Assembly: GCF_029227915.1 (NCBI RefSeq)
Contig: NC_079882.1
Location: 1,240,001 to 1,304,000 of the forward strand
Reading direction: 5' to 3'
DNA length: 64,000 bases
From: Hydractinia symbiolongicarpus
Lineage: Eukaryota; Cnidaria; Hydrozoa; Anthoathecata; Hydractiniidae
The first letter of the stretch is position 1. Each line of letters starts with the position of its first letter. Positions 35,496 to 48,504 of this stretch are shown here, piece after piece. The notes beneath the pieces are model-generated. The model was not told the origin of the DNA. It did not search any database and was given only the letters and a program-made list of their open reading frames with translations. The translations under genes were made by a program, and so were the position numbers.

Positions 35496-37338
35496 TCAAA
35501 CGGACTGACACCGTTAGAAAGTCAATGAAATGTAGTTTTTGCAACTGTTACTATTATTTCAGCGCACGATAACGGCTAGGATTGGTGCGACAGTAAAAAA
35601 TGACTTATTAATATAAATTTTTAAATGAACCGCTACCACAACACCCAGTGGGCAATCATGTCAAATTAAGAGGAATGTTATTTCTTGGAGTCCAATTTTC
35701 TCATTTATCACATTTACCAGGTCACAGTCCAAACTTAGTCCAATTAAGTCCCACAGTCAATCGTTTCATTGTTAAAAGCTATGCAACCTAGTAATCTAAG
35801 AAAAATATCGCAAAATGCATGTTGGCACCAATATGTGACGCAACCGTTGTAACTCAAACTGACTGACACCGTTAGAAAGTCAATGAAATGTAGTTTTTGA
35901 AACTACCGCTATTTCTTCAGCGCGCGATAACGGCTAGGATTGGTTCCACACTAAAAAGCTTGTTAAAAGCGATGCAACCTAGTAATATTAGATAAATATC
36001 GCTAAATACATGTTGGTAGGAATATGTGACGCAACCGTTGTAACTCAAACTGACTGACACCGTTAGAAAGTCAATGAAATTTAGTTTTTGAAACTGCCGC
36101 TATTTCTTCAGCGCGCGATAACGGCTAGGATTGGTTCCACAGTAAAAAGCTTGTTAAAATCTATGCAACCTAGTAATCTCAGAAAAATATCGCTAAATAC
36201 ATGTTGGTAGGAATATGTGACCCAACCGTTCTAACTCAAACGGACTGACACCGTTAGAAAGTCAATGAAATGTAGTTTTTGAAACTGTCGCTATTTCTTC
36301 AGCGCGCGATAACGGATAGGATTGGTTCCACAGTAAAGAATGACTTATTTATTTAAATTTTTAAATGAAGCGCTACCACATCGCCCACTGGGCAATCATG
36401 ATAAATTAAAAAGAATGTTATTTTTGGAGTCCAATTTTCTCATTTATCACATTTATCAGGTCACAGTCCAAATTTAGTTCAATTAAGTCCCACAGTCAAT
36501 CGTTTCACTGTTAAAAGCGATGCAACCTAGTAATATCAGATAAATATCGCTAAATACATGTTGGTAGGAATATGTGACCCAACCATTGTAACTCAAACGG
36601 TTTGACACCGTTAGAAAGTTAATGAAATGTAGTTTTTGAAACTGTCACTATTTTTTCAGCGCGCAATTACGGCTAGGATTGGTCCCACAGTAAAAAACGA
36701 CTTATTAATCTAAATTTTTAAATGAAGTGCTACTACAGCACCCAGTGTAATCGCTGAGTTCTGGCAAACATGTCAAATTAAGAAGAATGTTATTTCTTGG
36801 AGTCCAATTGTCTTATTTATCACATTTATCAAGTCACAGTCCATAGTTAGTTCAATTAAGTCCCACAGCCAATCGTTTCACTGTTAAAAGCGATGCAACA
36901 TAGTAATATCAGATAAATATCGCTAAAAACATGTTGGTAGGAATATGTGACCCAACCGTTCTAACTCAAACGGACTGACACCGTTAGAAAGTCAATGAAA
37001 TGTAGTTTTTGAAACTGTCGCTATTTTTTCAGCGCGCGATCACGGATAGGATTGGTCCCGCAGTAAAAAATGATTAATTAATCTAAATTTTTAAGTGAAG
37101 CGCTACCACAGCGCCCAGGGTGATCGCTGAGTTCCGGCAATCACGTCAAATTAAACAGAATGTTATTTCTTGGAGTCCAATTGTCTCATTTATCACATTT
37201 ATCAAGTCACAGTCCAAAGTTAGTTTAATTACGTCCCACAGTCAATCGTTTCACTGTTAAAAGCGATGCAACCTAGTAATATCAGATAAATATCGCTAAA
37301 TACATGATGGTACGAATATGTGACCCAACCGTTGAAAC
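35496..37338 (+). repeat. A-S-S-A-B-B HOR (1843 bp)
   Basis: Monomer starts: 35496 A, 35854 S, 36045 S, 36236 A (357 bp), 36593 B, 36966 B. Marks: gcaactgttactattatttc and gtgcgacag in the first A; actaccgctatttc with taatattag in the first S; gaaatttagtttttg and taaaatctatgc in the second S. The part 35854-37338 (1485 bp, S-S-A-B-B) is repeated immediately downstream. Confidence 0.93.
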
Positions 37339-38823
37339 TCAAACTGACTGACACCGTTAGAAAGTCAATGAAATGTAGTTTTTGAAACTACCGCTATTTC
37401 TTCAGCGCGCGATAACGGCTAGGATTGGTTCCACACTAAAAAGCTTGTTAAAAGCGATGCAACCTAGTAATATTAGATAAATATCGCTAAATACATGTTG
37501 GTAGGAATATGTGACGCAACCGTTGTAACTCAAACTGACTGACACCGTTAGAAAGTCAATGAAATTTAGTTTTTGAAACTGCCGCTATTTCTTCAGCGCG
37601 CGATAACGGCTAGGATTGGTTCCACAGTAAAAAGCTTGTTAAAATCTATGCAACCTAGTAATCTCAGAAAAATATCGCTAAATACATGTTGGTAGGAATA
37701 TGTGACCCAACCGTTCTAACTCAAACGGACTGACACCGTTAGAAAGTCAATGAAATGTAGTTTTTGAAACTGTCGCTATTTCTTCAGCGCGCGATAACGG
37801 ATAGGATTGGTTCCACAGTAAAGAATGACTTATTTATTTAAATTTTTAAATGAAGCGCTACCACATCGCCCACTGGGCAATCATGATAAATTAAAAAGAA
37901 TGTTATTTTTGGAGTCCAATTTTCTCATTTATCACATTTATCAGGTCACAGTCCAAATTTAGTTCAATTAAGTCCCACAGTCAATCGTTTCACTGTTAAA
38001 AGCGATGCAACCTAGTAATATCAGATAAATATCGCTAAATACATGTTGGTAGGAATATGTGACCCAACCATTGTAACTCAAACGGTTTGACACCGTTAGA
38101 AAGTTAATGAAATGTAGTTTTTGAAACTGTCACTATTTTTTCAGCGCGCAATTACGGCTAGGATTGGTCCCACAGTAAAAAACGACTTATTAATCTAAAT
38201 TTTTAAATGAAGTGCTACTACAGCACCCAGTGTAATCGCTGAGTTCTGGCAAACATGTCAAATTAAGAAGAATGTTATTTCTTGGAGTCCAATTGTCTTA
38301 TTTATCACATTTATCAAGTCACAGTCCATAGTTAGTTCAATTAAGTCCCACAGCCAATCGTTTCACTGTTAAAAGCGATGCAACATAGTAATATCAGATA
38401 AATATCGCTAAATACATGTTGGTAGGAATATGTGACCCAACCGTTCTAACTCAAACGGACTGACACCGTTAGAAAGTCAATGAAATGTAGTTTTTGAAAC
38501 TGTCGCTATTTTTTCAGCGCGCGATCACGGATAGGATTGGTCCCGCAGTAAAAAATGATTAATTAATCTAAATTTTTAAGTGAAGCGCTACCACAGCGCC
38601 CAGGGTGATCGCTGAGTTCCGGCAATCACGTCAAATTAAACAGAATGTTATTTCTTGGAGTCCAATTGTCTCATTTATCACATTTATCAAGTCACAGTCC
38701 AAAGTTAGTTTAATTACGTCCCACAGTCAATCGTTTCACTGTTAAAAGCGATGCAACCTAGTAATATCAGATAAATATCGCTAAATACATGATGGTACGA
38801 ATATGTGACCCAACCGTTGAAAC
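37339..38823 (+). repeat. S-S-A-B-B (1485 bp), tandem copy of 35854-37338
   Basis: Monomer starts: 37339 S, 37530 S, 37721 A, 38078 B, 38451 B. The only difference I found from the preceding 1485 bp is a at 36928 against t at 38413, plus the base before the junction (gttgaaactcaaac here, gttgtaactcaaac at 35854). The leading A of the six-monomer unit is missing because the previous B runs directly into this S. The exchange point is therefore at the monomer boundary, within tcaaac. Confidence 0.94.
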
Positions 38824-39908
38824 TCAAACGGACTGACACCGTTAGAAAGTCAATGAAATGTAGTTTTTGCAACTGTTACTATTATTTCAGCGCACGATAA
38901 CGGCTAGGATTGGTGCGACAGTAAAAAATGACTTATTAATATAAATTTTTAAATGAACCGCTACCACAGCACCCAGTGGGCAATCATGTCAAAGTAAGAG
39001 GAATGTTATTTCTTGGAGTCCAATTTTCTCATTTATCACATTTACCAGGTCACAGTCCAAACTTAGTCCAATTAAGTCCCACAGTCAATCGTTTCATTGT
39101 TAAAAGCTATGCAACCTAGTAATCTAAGAAAAATATCGCAAAATACATGTTGGCACCAATATGTGACGCAACCGTTGTAACTCAAACTGACTGACACCGT
39201 TAGAAAGTCAATGAAATGTAGTTTTTGAAACTACCGCTATTTCTTCAGCGCGCGATAACGGCTAGGATTGGTTCCACACTAAAAAGCTTGTTAAAAGCGA
39301 TGCAACTTAGTAATATCAGATAATTATCGCTAAATACATGTTGGTAGGAATATGTGACGCAACCGTTGTAACTCAAACTGACTGACACCGTTAGAAAGTC
39401 AATGAAATGTAGTTTTTGAAACTGCCGCTATTTCTTCAGCGCGCGATAACGGCTGGGATTGGTTCCACAGTAAAAAGCTTGTTAAAATCTATGCAACCTA
39501 GTAATCTCAGAAAAATATCGCTAAATACATGTTGGTAGGAATATGTGACCCAACCGTTCTAACTCAAACGGACTGACACCGTTAGAAAGTCAATGAAATG
39601 TAGTTTTTGAAACTGTCGCTATTTCTTCAGCGCGCGATAACGGATAGGATTGGTTCCACAGTAAAGAATGACTTATTTATTTAAATTTTTAAATGAAGCG
39701 CTACCACATCGCCCACTGGGCAATCATGATAAATTAAAAAGAATGTTATTTTTGGAGTCCAATCACATTTATCAGGTCACAGTCCAAATTTAGTTCAATT
39801 AAGTCCCACAGTCAATCGTTTCACTGTTAAAAGCGATGCAACCTAGTAATATCAGATAAATATCGCTAAATACATGTTGGTAGGAATATGTGACCCAACC
39901 GTTCTAAC
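38824..39908 (+). repeat. Partial third unit: A S S A, last A with a 12-bp deletion
   Basis: Monomer starts: 38824 A, 39182 S, 39373 S, 39564 A (345 bp). The first three repeat 35496, 35854 and 36045 with some private changes (caaagtaagagg, gcaacttagtaat, ggctgggattgg). The last A lacks 12 bp: gagtccaat joins cacatttatc at about 39763, where tttctcatttat is normally found. Confidence 0.92.
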
Positions 39909-42900
39909 TCAAACGGACTGACACCGTTAGAAAGTCAATGAAATGTAGTTTTTGAACCTGTCGCTATTTTTTCAGCGCGCGATCACGGATAGGATTGGTC
40001 CCACAGTAAAAAATGATTAATTAATCTAAATTTTTAAGTGAAGCGCTACTACAGCGCCCAGTGTGATCGCTGAGTTCCGGCAATCACGTCAAATTAAACA
40101 GAATGTTATTTCTTGGAGTCCAATTGTCTCACTTATCACATTTATCAAGTCACAGTCCAAAGTTAGTTTAATTACGTCCCACAGTCAATCGTTTCACTGT
40201 TAAAAGCGATGCAACCTAGTAATATCAGATAAATATCGCTAAATACATGTTGGTACGAATATGTGACCCAACCGTTGAAACTCAAACGGACTGACACCGT
40301 TAGAAAGTCAATGAAATGTAGTTTTTGCAACTGTTGCTATTATTTCAGCGCGCGAAAAGGGCTAGGATTGGTGCGACAGTAAAAAATTACTTATTAATAT
40401 ATATTTTTAAATGAACCGCTACCACAGCACCCAGTGGGCAATCATGTCAAATTAAGAGGAATGTTATTTCTTGGAGTCCAATTTTCTCATTTATCACATT
40501 TACCAGGTCACAGTCCAAACTTAGTCCAATTAAGTCACACAGTCAATCGTTTCATTGTTAAAAGCTATGCAACCTAGTAATCTAAGAAAAATTTCGCTAA
40601 ATACATGTTGGCACCAATATGTGACGCAACCGTTGTAACTCAAACTGACTGACACCGTTATAAAGTCAATGAAATGTAGTTTTTAAAACTGTCACTCTTT
40701 TTTGAGCGCGCAATTACGGCTAGGATTGGTTCCACAGTAAAGAATGACTTATTTATCTAAATTTTTAAATGAAGTGTTACTACAGCACACAGTGTAATCG
40801 CTGAGTTCCGGCAAACATATCAAATTATGAAGAATGTTATTTCTTGGAGTCCAATTGTCTTATTTATCACATTTATCAAGTCACAGTCCATAGTTAGTTC
40901 ATTTAAGTCCCACAGTCAATCGTTTTACTGTTAAAAGCGATGCAACATAGTAATATCAGATAAATATCGCTAAATACATGTTGGTAGGAATATGTGACCC
41001 AACCGTTCTAACTCAACTGACACCGTTAGAAAGTCAATGAAATGTAGTTTTTGAAACTGTCGCTATTTCTTCAGCGCGCGATAACGGATAGGATTGGTTC
41101 CACAGTAAAGAATGACTTATTTATCTAAATTTTTAAATGAAGCGCTACCACATCGCCCACTGGGCAATCATGATAAATTAAGAAGAATGTTATTTCTTGG
41201 AGTCCAATTTTCTCATTTATCACATTTATCAGGTCACAGTCCAAATTTAGTGTAATTAAGTCCCACAGTCAATTGTTTCACTGTTAAAAGCGATACAACC
41301 TAGTAATATCAGATAAATATCGCTAAATACATGTTGGTGGGAAGATGTGACCCAACCGTTGTAACTCAAACGGGCTGACACCGTTAGAAAGTCAATGAAT
41401 AGTAGTTTTTGAAACTGTAGCTATTTCTTCAGCGCTTGATAACGGATAGGATTGGCTCCACAGTAAAGAATGACTTATTTGTCTAAATTTTTAAATGAAG
41501 CGCTACCACATTGCCCACTGGGCAATCATGATAAATTAAGAAGAATGTTATTTCTTGGAGTCCAATTTTCTCATTTATCACATTTATTAGGTCACAGTCC
41601 AAATTTAGTGTAATTAAGTCCCACAGTCAATTGTTTCACTGTTAAAAGCGATACAACCTAGTAATATCAGATAAATATCGCTAAATACATGTTGGTGGGA
41701 ATATGTGACCCAACCGTTGTAACTCAAACGGGCTGACAACGTTAGAAAGTCAATGAATAGTAGTTTTTGAACTGTAGCTATTTCTTCAGCGCTTGATAAC
41801 GGATAGGATTGGTTCCACAGTAAAGAATGACTTATTTATCTAAATTTTTAAATGAAGGGCTACCACATCGCCCACTGGGCAATCATGATAAATTAAGAAG
41901 AATTTTATTTCTTGGAGTCTAATTTTCTCATTTATCACATTTATCAGGTCACAGTCCAAATTTAGTACATGTTGAAATAAATACATGTTGGCACCAATAT
42001 GTGACCCAACTGTTGTAACTCAAACGGACTGACACCGTTAGAAAGTCCATGAAATGTAGTTTTTGAAGCTGTCTCTATTTCTTCAGCGCGCAATTACGGC
42101 TAGGATTGGTCCCACAGTAAAGAATGATTTATTAATCTAAATTTTTAAATGAAGCGCTACCACAGCGCCCAGTGTGATCGCTGAGTTCCGGCAATCACGT
42201 CAAATTAAACAGAATGTTATTTCTTGGAGTCCAATTGTCTTATTTATCACATTTAACAAGTCACAGTCAATAGTTAGTTCAATTAAGTCCCACAGTCAAT
42301 CGTTTCATTGTTAAAAGCGATGCAACCTAGTAATATCAGATAAATATCGCTAAATACATGTTGCTAGGAATATGTGACCCAACCGTTCTAACTCAAACGG
42401 ACTGACACTGTTAGAAAGTCAATGAAATGTAGTTTTGGAACCTGTCGCTATTTCTTTAGCGCGCGATCACGGCTAGGATTGGTCCCACAGTAAAGAATGA
42501 TTTATTAATCTAAATTTTTAAATGAAGCGCTACCACAGCGCCCAGTGTGATCGCTGAGTTCCGGCAATCACGTCAAATTAAACAGAATGTTATTTCTTGG
42601 AGTCCAATTGTCTCATTTAAACATTTATCAAGTCACAGTCCAAAGTTAGTTCAATTACGTCCCACAGTCAATCGTTTCACTGTTAAAAGCGATGCAACCT
42701 AGTAATATCAGATAAATATCGCTAAATACATGTTGGTACGAATATGTGACCTAACCGTTGAAACTCAAAGGGACTGAAACCGTTAGAAAGTCAGTGAAAT
42801 GTAGTATTTGAAACTGTCTCTATTGCTTCAGCGCGCGCTAACGCCTAGGATTGGTTCCACAGTAAAGAATGACTTATTTACCTAAATTTTTAAATGAAGC

Positions 42901-43126
42901 GCGAAGTGTAATCGCTGAGTTCCGCCAATCGCGTCAAATTAAGAAGAATGTTTTTTCTTGGAGTCCAATTGTCTCATTTATCACATTTACCAGGTCACAG
43001 TCCAAACTTAGTTCAATTAAGTCCCACAGTCAATCGCCTCACTGTTAAAACCTATGCAACCTAGTAATCTCAGAAAAATGTCGCTAAATACATGTTGGAA
43101 CCAATATGTGACCCAACCGTTGTAAA
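39909..43126 (+). repeat. Satellite block 11: degenerate zone with indels and three A copies in a row
   Basis: Monomer starts: 39909 B, 40282 A, 40640 B, 41013 A (353 bp), 41366 A, 41724 A (296 bp), 42020 B, 42393 B (372 bp), 42765 B (362 bp). No S occurs here. Length changes: the head at 41013 lacks aacgg (tcaactgacacc); 41724 has a 61-bp net loss plus one base; 42765 lacks 11 bp net at 42898-42902. The A copies at 41366 and 41724 share cgggctgac, gaatagtag and cgcttgataac and are a local 358-bp duplication. The zone separates the left (cgcaaccg-tail) and right (aataaagtgtag) sequence domains. Confidence 0.92.
41724..42019 (+). repeat. Truncated type A monomer (296 bp) with a filler-like junction
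   Basis: After ccaaatttagt the sequence reads acatgttgaaataaatacatgttgg split over 41967-41991, so acatgttg occurs twice, at 41967-41974 and 41983-41990. The usual segment from gtaattaagtcccacag through cagataaatatcgc is gone. The doubled octamer suggests end-joining with locally copied filler, not exchange between monomers, because the deletion is not a multiple of a monomer. Confidence 0.85.
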
Positions 43127-45545
43127 TCAAACGGTCTAACACCGTTACAAAGTCAATGAAAAGTAGTTATAGAAACTGTCACTATTTCTTCAGTGCGCAA
43201 TTACGGCTAGGATTGGTTCCACAGTAAAGAATGACTTATTTATCTAAATTTTTAAATGAGGCGCTATCACATCGCCCATTGGGCAATCATGATAAATTAA
43301 GAAGAATGTTATTTCTTGGAGTCCAATTTTCTCATTTATCACATTTATCAGGTCACAGTCCAAATTTAGTTCAATTAAGTCCCACAGTCAATTGTTTCAC
43401 TGTTAAAAGCGATACAACCTAGTAATATCAGATAAATATCGCTAAATACATGTTGGTAGGAATATGTGACCCAACCGTTGAAACTCAAACGGACTGACAC
43501 CCTTAGAAAGTCAATGAAATGTAGTTTTTGAAACTGCCGCTATTTCTTCAGCGCGCGATAACGGATAGGATTGGTCCCACAGTAAAAAATGATTTATAAA
43601 ACTAAATTTTTAAATGAAGCGCTACCACAGCGTCCAGTGTGATCGCTGAGTTCCGGCAATCACGTCAAATTATACAGAATGTTATTTCTTGGAGTTCAAT
43701 TGTCTTATTTATCACATTTAACAAGTCACAGTCCAAATTTAGTTCAATTAAGTCCCCCAGTCAATCGTTTCATTGTTAAAAGCTATGCAACCTAGTAATC
43801 TCAGAAAAATATCGCTAAATACATGTTGGCACCAATATGTGACCCAACCGTTGTAACTCAAACTGACTGACACCGTTAGAAATTCAATGAAATGTAGTTT
43901 TTGAAACTGTCGCTATTTCTTCAGCGCGCGATAACGGCTAGGATTGGTTCCACAGTAAAAAGCTTGCTAAAAGCTATGCAACCTAGTAATCTCAGAAAAA
44001 TTTCGCTAAATACATGTTGGCACAAATATGTGACCCAACCGTTGTAACTCAAACGGTTTGAAACCGTTAGAAAGTCAATAAAGTGTAGTTTTTGAAACTG
44101 TCATTATTTTTCAGCGCGCAATTTCGGCTAGGATTGGTTCCACAGTAAAGAATGACTTATTTATCTAAATTTTTAAATGAAGCGCTACTACAGCACACAG
44201 TGTAATCGCTGAGTTCAGGCAATCACGACAAATTAAGAAGAATGTTTTTTCTTGGAGTTCAATTGTCTTATTTATCACATTTAACAAGTCACAGTCCAAA
44301 TTTAGTTCAATTAAGTCCCCCAGTCAATCGTTTCATTGTTAAAAGCTATGCAACCTAGTAATCTCAGAAAAATATCGCTAAATACATGTTGGCACCAATA
44401 TGTGACCCAACCGTTGTAACTCAAACTGACTGACACCGTTAGAAATTCAATGAAACGTAGTTTTTGAAACTGTCGCTATTTCTTTAGCGCGCGATAACGG
44501 CTAGGATTGGTTCCACAGTAAAAAGCTTGTTAAAAGCTATGCAACCTAGTAATCTCAGAAAAATTTCGCTAAATACATGTTGGCACCAATATGTGACCCA
44601 ACCGTTGTAACTCAAACGGTTTGAAACCGTTAGAAAGTCAATAAAGTGTAGTTTTTGAAACTGTCATTATTTTTCAGCGCGCAATTTCGGCTAGGATTGG
44701 TTCCACAGTAAAGAATGACTTATTTATCTAAATTTTTAAATGAAGCGCTACTACAGCACACAGTGTAATCGCTGAGTTCCGGCAATCACGACAAATTAAG
44801 AAGAATGTTTTTTCTTGGAGTTCAATTGTCTTATTTATCACATTTAACAAGTCACAGTCCAAATTTAGTTCAATTAAGTCCCCCAGTCAATCGTTTCATT
44901 GTTAAAAGCTATGCAACCTAGTAATCTCAGAAAAATATCGCTAAATACATGTTGGCACCAATATGTGACCCAACCGTTGTAACTCAAACTGACTGACACC
45001 GTTAGAAATTCAATGAAATGTAGTTTTTGAAACTGTCGCTATTTCTTTAGCGCGCGATAACGGCTAGGATTGGTTCCACAGTAAAAAGCTTGCTAAAAGC
45101 TATGCAACCTAGTAATCTCAGAAAAATTTCGCTAAATACATGTTGGCACCAATATGTGACCCAACCGTTATAACTCAAACGGTTTGAAACCGTTAGAAAG
45201 TCAATAAAGTGTAGTTTTTGAAACTGTCATTATTTTTCAGCGCGCAATTTCGGCTAGGATTGGTTCCACAGTAAAGAATGACTTATTTATCTAAATTTTT
45301 AAATGAAGCGCTACTACAGCACACAGTGTAATCGCTTAGTTCCGGCAATCACGACAAATTAAGAAGAATGTTTTTTCTTGGAATCCATTGTCTCATTTAT
45401 CACATTTATCAGGTCACAGTCAAAAGTTAGTTCAATTAAGTCCCACAGTCAATCGTTTCATTGTTAAAAGCTATGCAACCTAGTAATCACAGAAAAATAT
45501 CGCTAAATACATGTTGGCACCAATATGTGACCCAACTGTTGTAAC
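43127..45545 (+). repeat. Satellite block 12: A, then B-S dimer HOR (about 563 bp)
   Basis: Monomer starts: 43127 A, 43485 B, 43858 S, 44049 B, 44421 S, 44612 B, 44984 S, 45175 B (371 bp). The dimer 44049-44611 is repeated at 44612-45174 (563 bp, 372+191), and a third B follows at the same spacing. Shared variants not seen further left: gtcaataaagtgtag, gcgcaatttcggctagg and tcattatttttcagc. Small differences exist, for example gagttcaggc at 44212 against gagttccggc in the next unit, and gaaacgtag in the S at 44421. Confidence 0.93.
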
Positions 45546-48504
45546 TCAAACGGACTGACACCGTTAGAAATTCCATGAAATGTAGTTTTTGAAACTGTCT
45601 CTATTTCTTCAGCGCGCAATTACGGCTAGGATTGGTCCCACAGTAAAAAATGACTTATTAATTTAAAATTTTAAATGAAGTGCTACTACAGCACCCAGTG
45701 TAATCGCTGAGTTCCAGCAAACATGTCAAATTAAGAAGAATGTTATTTCTTGGAGTCCAATTGTCTTATTTATCACATTTATCAAGTCACAGTCCAAAGT
45801 TAGTTCAATTAAGTCCCACAGTCAATCGTTTCACTGTTAAAAGCGATGCAACCTAGTAATATCAGATAAATATCGCTAAATACATGTTGGTAGGAATATG
45901 TAACCCAACCGTTGTAACTCAAACGGTTTGAAACCGTTAGAAAGTCAATAAAGTGTAGTTTTTGAAACTGTCACTATTTTTCAGCGCGCAATTTCGGCTA
46001 GGATTGGTTCCACAGTAAAGAATGACTTATTTATCTAAATTTTTAAATGAAGCGCTACTACAGCACACAGTGTAATCGCTGAGTTCCGGCAATCACGACA
46101 AATTAAGAAGAATGTTATTTCTTGGAGTCCAGTTGTCTTATTTATCACATTTATCAAGTCACAGTCCAAAGTTAGTTCAATTAAGGCCCAAAGTGAATCC
46201 TTTCATTGTTAAAAGCGATGCAACCTAGTAATCTCAGAAACATATCGCCAAATACATGTTGGTACCAATATGTGACCCAACCGTTGTAACTCAAACGGAC
46301 TGACACCGTTAGAAAGTCAATGAAATGTAGTTTTTGAAACTGTCGCTATTTCTTCAGCGCGCGATAACGGCTAGGATTGGTTTCACAGAAAAGAATAACT
46401 TATTTATCTAAATTTTAAATGAAGCGCTACCACAGCGCCCAGTGTGATCGCTGAGTTCCGGCAATCACGTCAAATTAAACAGAATGTTATTTCTTGGAGT
46501 CCAATTGTCTTATTTATCACATTTAACAAGTCACAGTCCAAAGTTAGTTCAATTAAGTCCTACAGTCAATCGTTTCATTGTTAAAGGCTATGCAACCTAG
46601 TAATCTCAGAAAAATATCGCTAAATACATGTTGGCACCAATATGTGACCCAACCGTTGTAACTCAAACTGACTGACACCGTTAGAAATTCAATGAAATGT
46701 AGTTTTTAAAACTGTCGCTATTTCTTCAGCGCGCGATAACGGCTAGGATTGGTTCCTCAGTAAAAAGCTTGTTAAAAGCTATGCAACCTAGTAATCTCAG
46801 AAAAATATCGCTAAATACATGTTGGCACCAATATGTGACCCAACCGTTGTAACTCAAACGGTTTGACACCGTTAGAAAGTCAATGAAATGCAGTTTTTGA
46901 AACTGTCGCTATTTCTTCAGCGCGGGATAACGGCAAGGATTGGTCCCACAGAAAAGAATGACTTATTTATCTAAATTTTTAAATGAGGCGCTACCACATC
47001 GCCCACTGGGCAATCATGATAAATTAAGAAGAATGTTATTTCTTGGAGTCCAATTGTCTTATTTATCACATTTAACAAGTCACAGTCCAAATTTAGTTCA
47101 ATTAAGTCCCATAGTCAATCGTTTCATTGTTAAAAGCTATGCAACCTAGTAATATCAGATAAATATCGCTAAATACATGTTGGTAGGAATATGTAAACCA
47201 ACCGTTGTAACTCAAACGGTTTGAAACCGTTAGAAAGTCAATAAAGTGTAGTTTTTGAAACTGTCACTATTTTTCAGCGCGCAATTTCGGCTAGGATTGG
47301 TTCCACAGTAAAGAATGACTTATTTATCTAAATTTTTAAATGAAGCGCTACTACAGCACACAGTGTAATCGCTGAGTTCCGGCAATCACGACAAATTAAG
47401 AAGAATGTTATTTCTTGGAGTCCAGTTGTCTTATTTATCACATTTATCAAGTCACAGTCCAAAGTTAGTTCAACTAAGGCCCAAAGTGAATCCTTTCATT
47501 GTTAAAAGCGATGCAACCTAGTAATCTCAGAAACATATCGCCAAATACATGTTGGTACCAATATGTGACCCAACCGTTGTAACTCAAACGGACTGACACC
47601 GTTAGAAAGTCAATGAAATGTAGTTTTTGAAACTGTCGCTATTTCTTCAGCGCGCGATAACGGCTAGGATTGGTTCCACAGAAAAGAATAACTTATTTAT
47701 CTAAATTTTAAATGAAGCGCTACCACAGCGCCCAGTGTGATCGCTGAGTTCCGGCAATCACGTCAAATTAAACAGAATGTTATTTCTTGGAGTCCAATTG
47801 TCTTATTTATCACATTTAACAAGTCACAGTCCAAAGTTAGTTCAATTAAGTCCTACAGTCAATCGTTTCATTGTTAAAGGCTATGCAACCTAGTAATCTC
47901 AGAAAAATATCGCTAAATACATGTTGGCACCAATATGTGACCCAACCGTTGTAACTCAAACTGACTGACACCGTTAGAAATTCAATGAAATGTAGTTTTT
48001 AAAACTGTCGCTATTTTTTCAGCGCGCGATAACGGCTAGGATTGGTTCCTCAGTAAAAAGCTTGTTAAAAGCTATGCAACCTAGTAATCTCAGAAAAATA
48101 TCGCTAAATACATGTTGGCACCAATATGTGACCCAACCGTTGTAACTCAAACGGTTTGACACCGTTAGAAAGTCAATGAAATGTAGTTTTTGAAACTGTC
48201 GCTATTTCTTCAGCGCGGGATAACGGCAAGGATTGGTCCCACAAAAAAGAATGACTTATTTATCTAAATTTTTAAATGAGGCGCTACCACATCGCCCACT
48301 GGGCAATCATGATAAATTAAGAAGAATGTTATTTCTTGGAGTCCAATTGTCTTATTTATCACATTTAACAAGTCACAGTCCAAATTTAGTTCAATTAAGT
48401 CCCATAGTCAATCGTTTCATTGTTAAAAGCTATGCAACCTAGTACTCTCAGAAAAATATTGCTAAATACATGTTGGCACCAATATGTGACCCAACCGTTG
48501 TAAC
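45546..48504 (+). repeat. Satellite block 13: B, then B-B-S-A tetramer (1293 bp) twice
   Basis: Monomer starts: 45546 B; 45919 B, 46291 B, 46663 S, 46854 A; 47212 B, 47584 B, 47956 S, 48147 A. The spacing is exactly 1293 bp for all four positions. Marks: aaggcccaaagtgaatcc in the first B, gtcctacag and gttaaaggc in the second, ggttcctcag in the S, and gcgcgggataacggcaagg in the A. The two A copies differ at their tails: the first ends like the B-B-S-A unit (atcagataaat, ggtaggaatatg), the second with tactctcagaaaaat and ggcaccaat. Confidence 0.94.
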
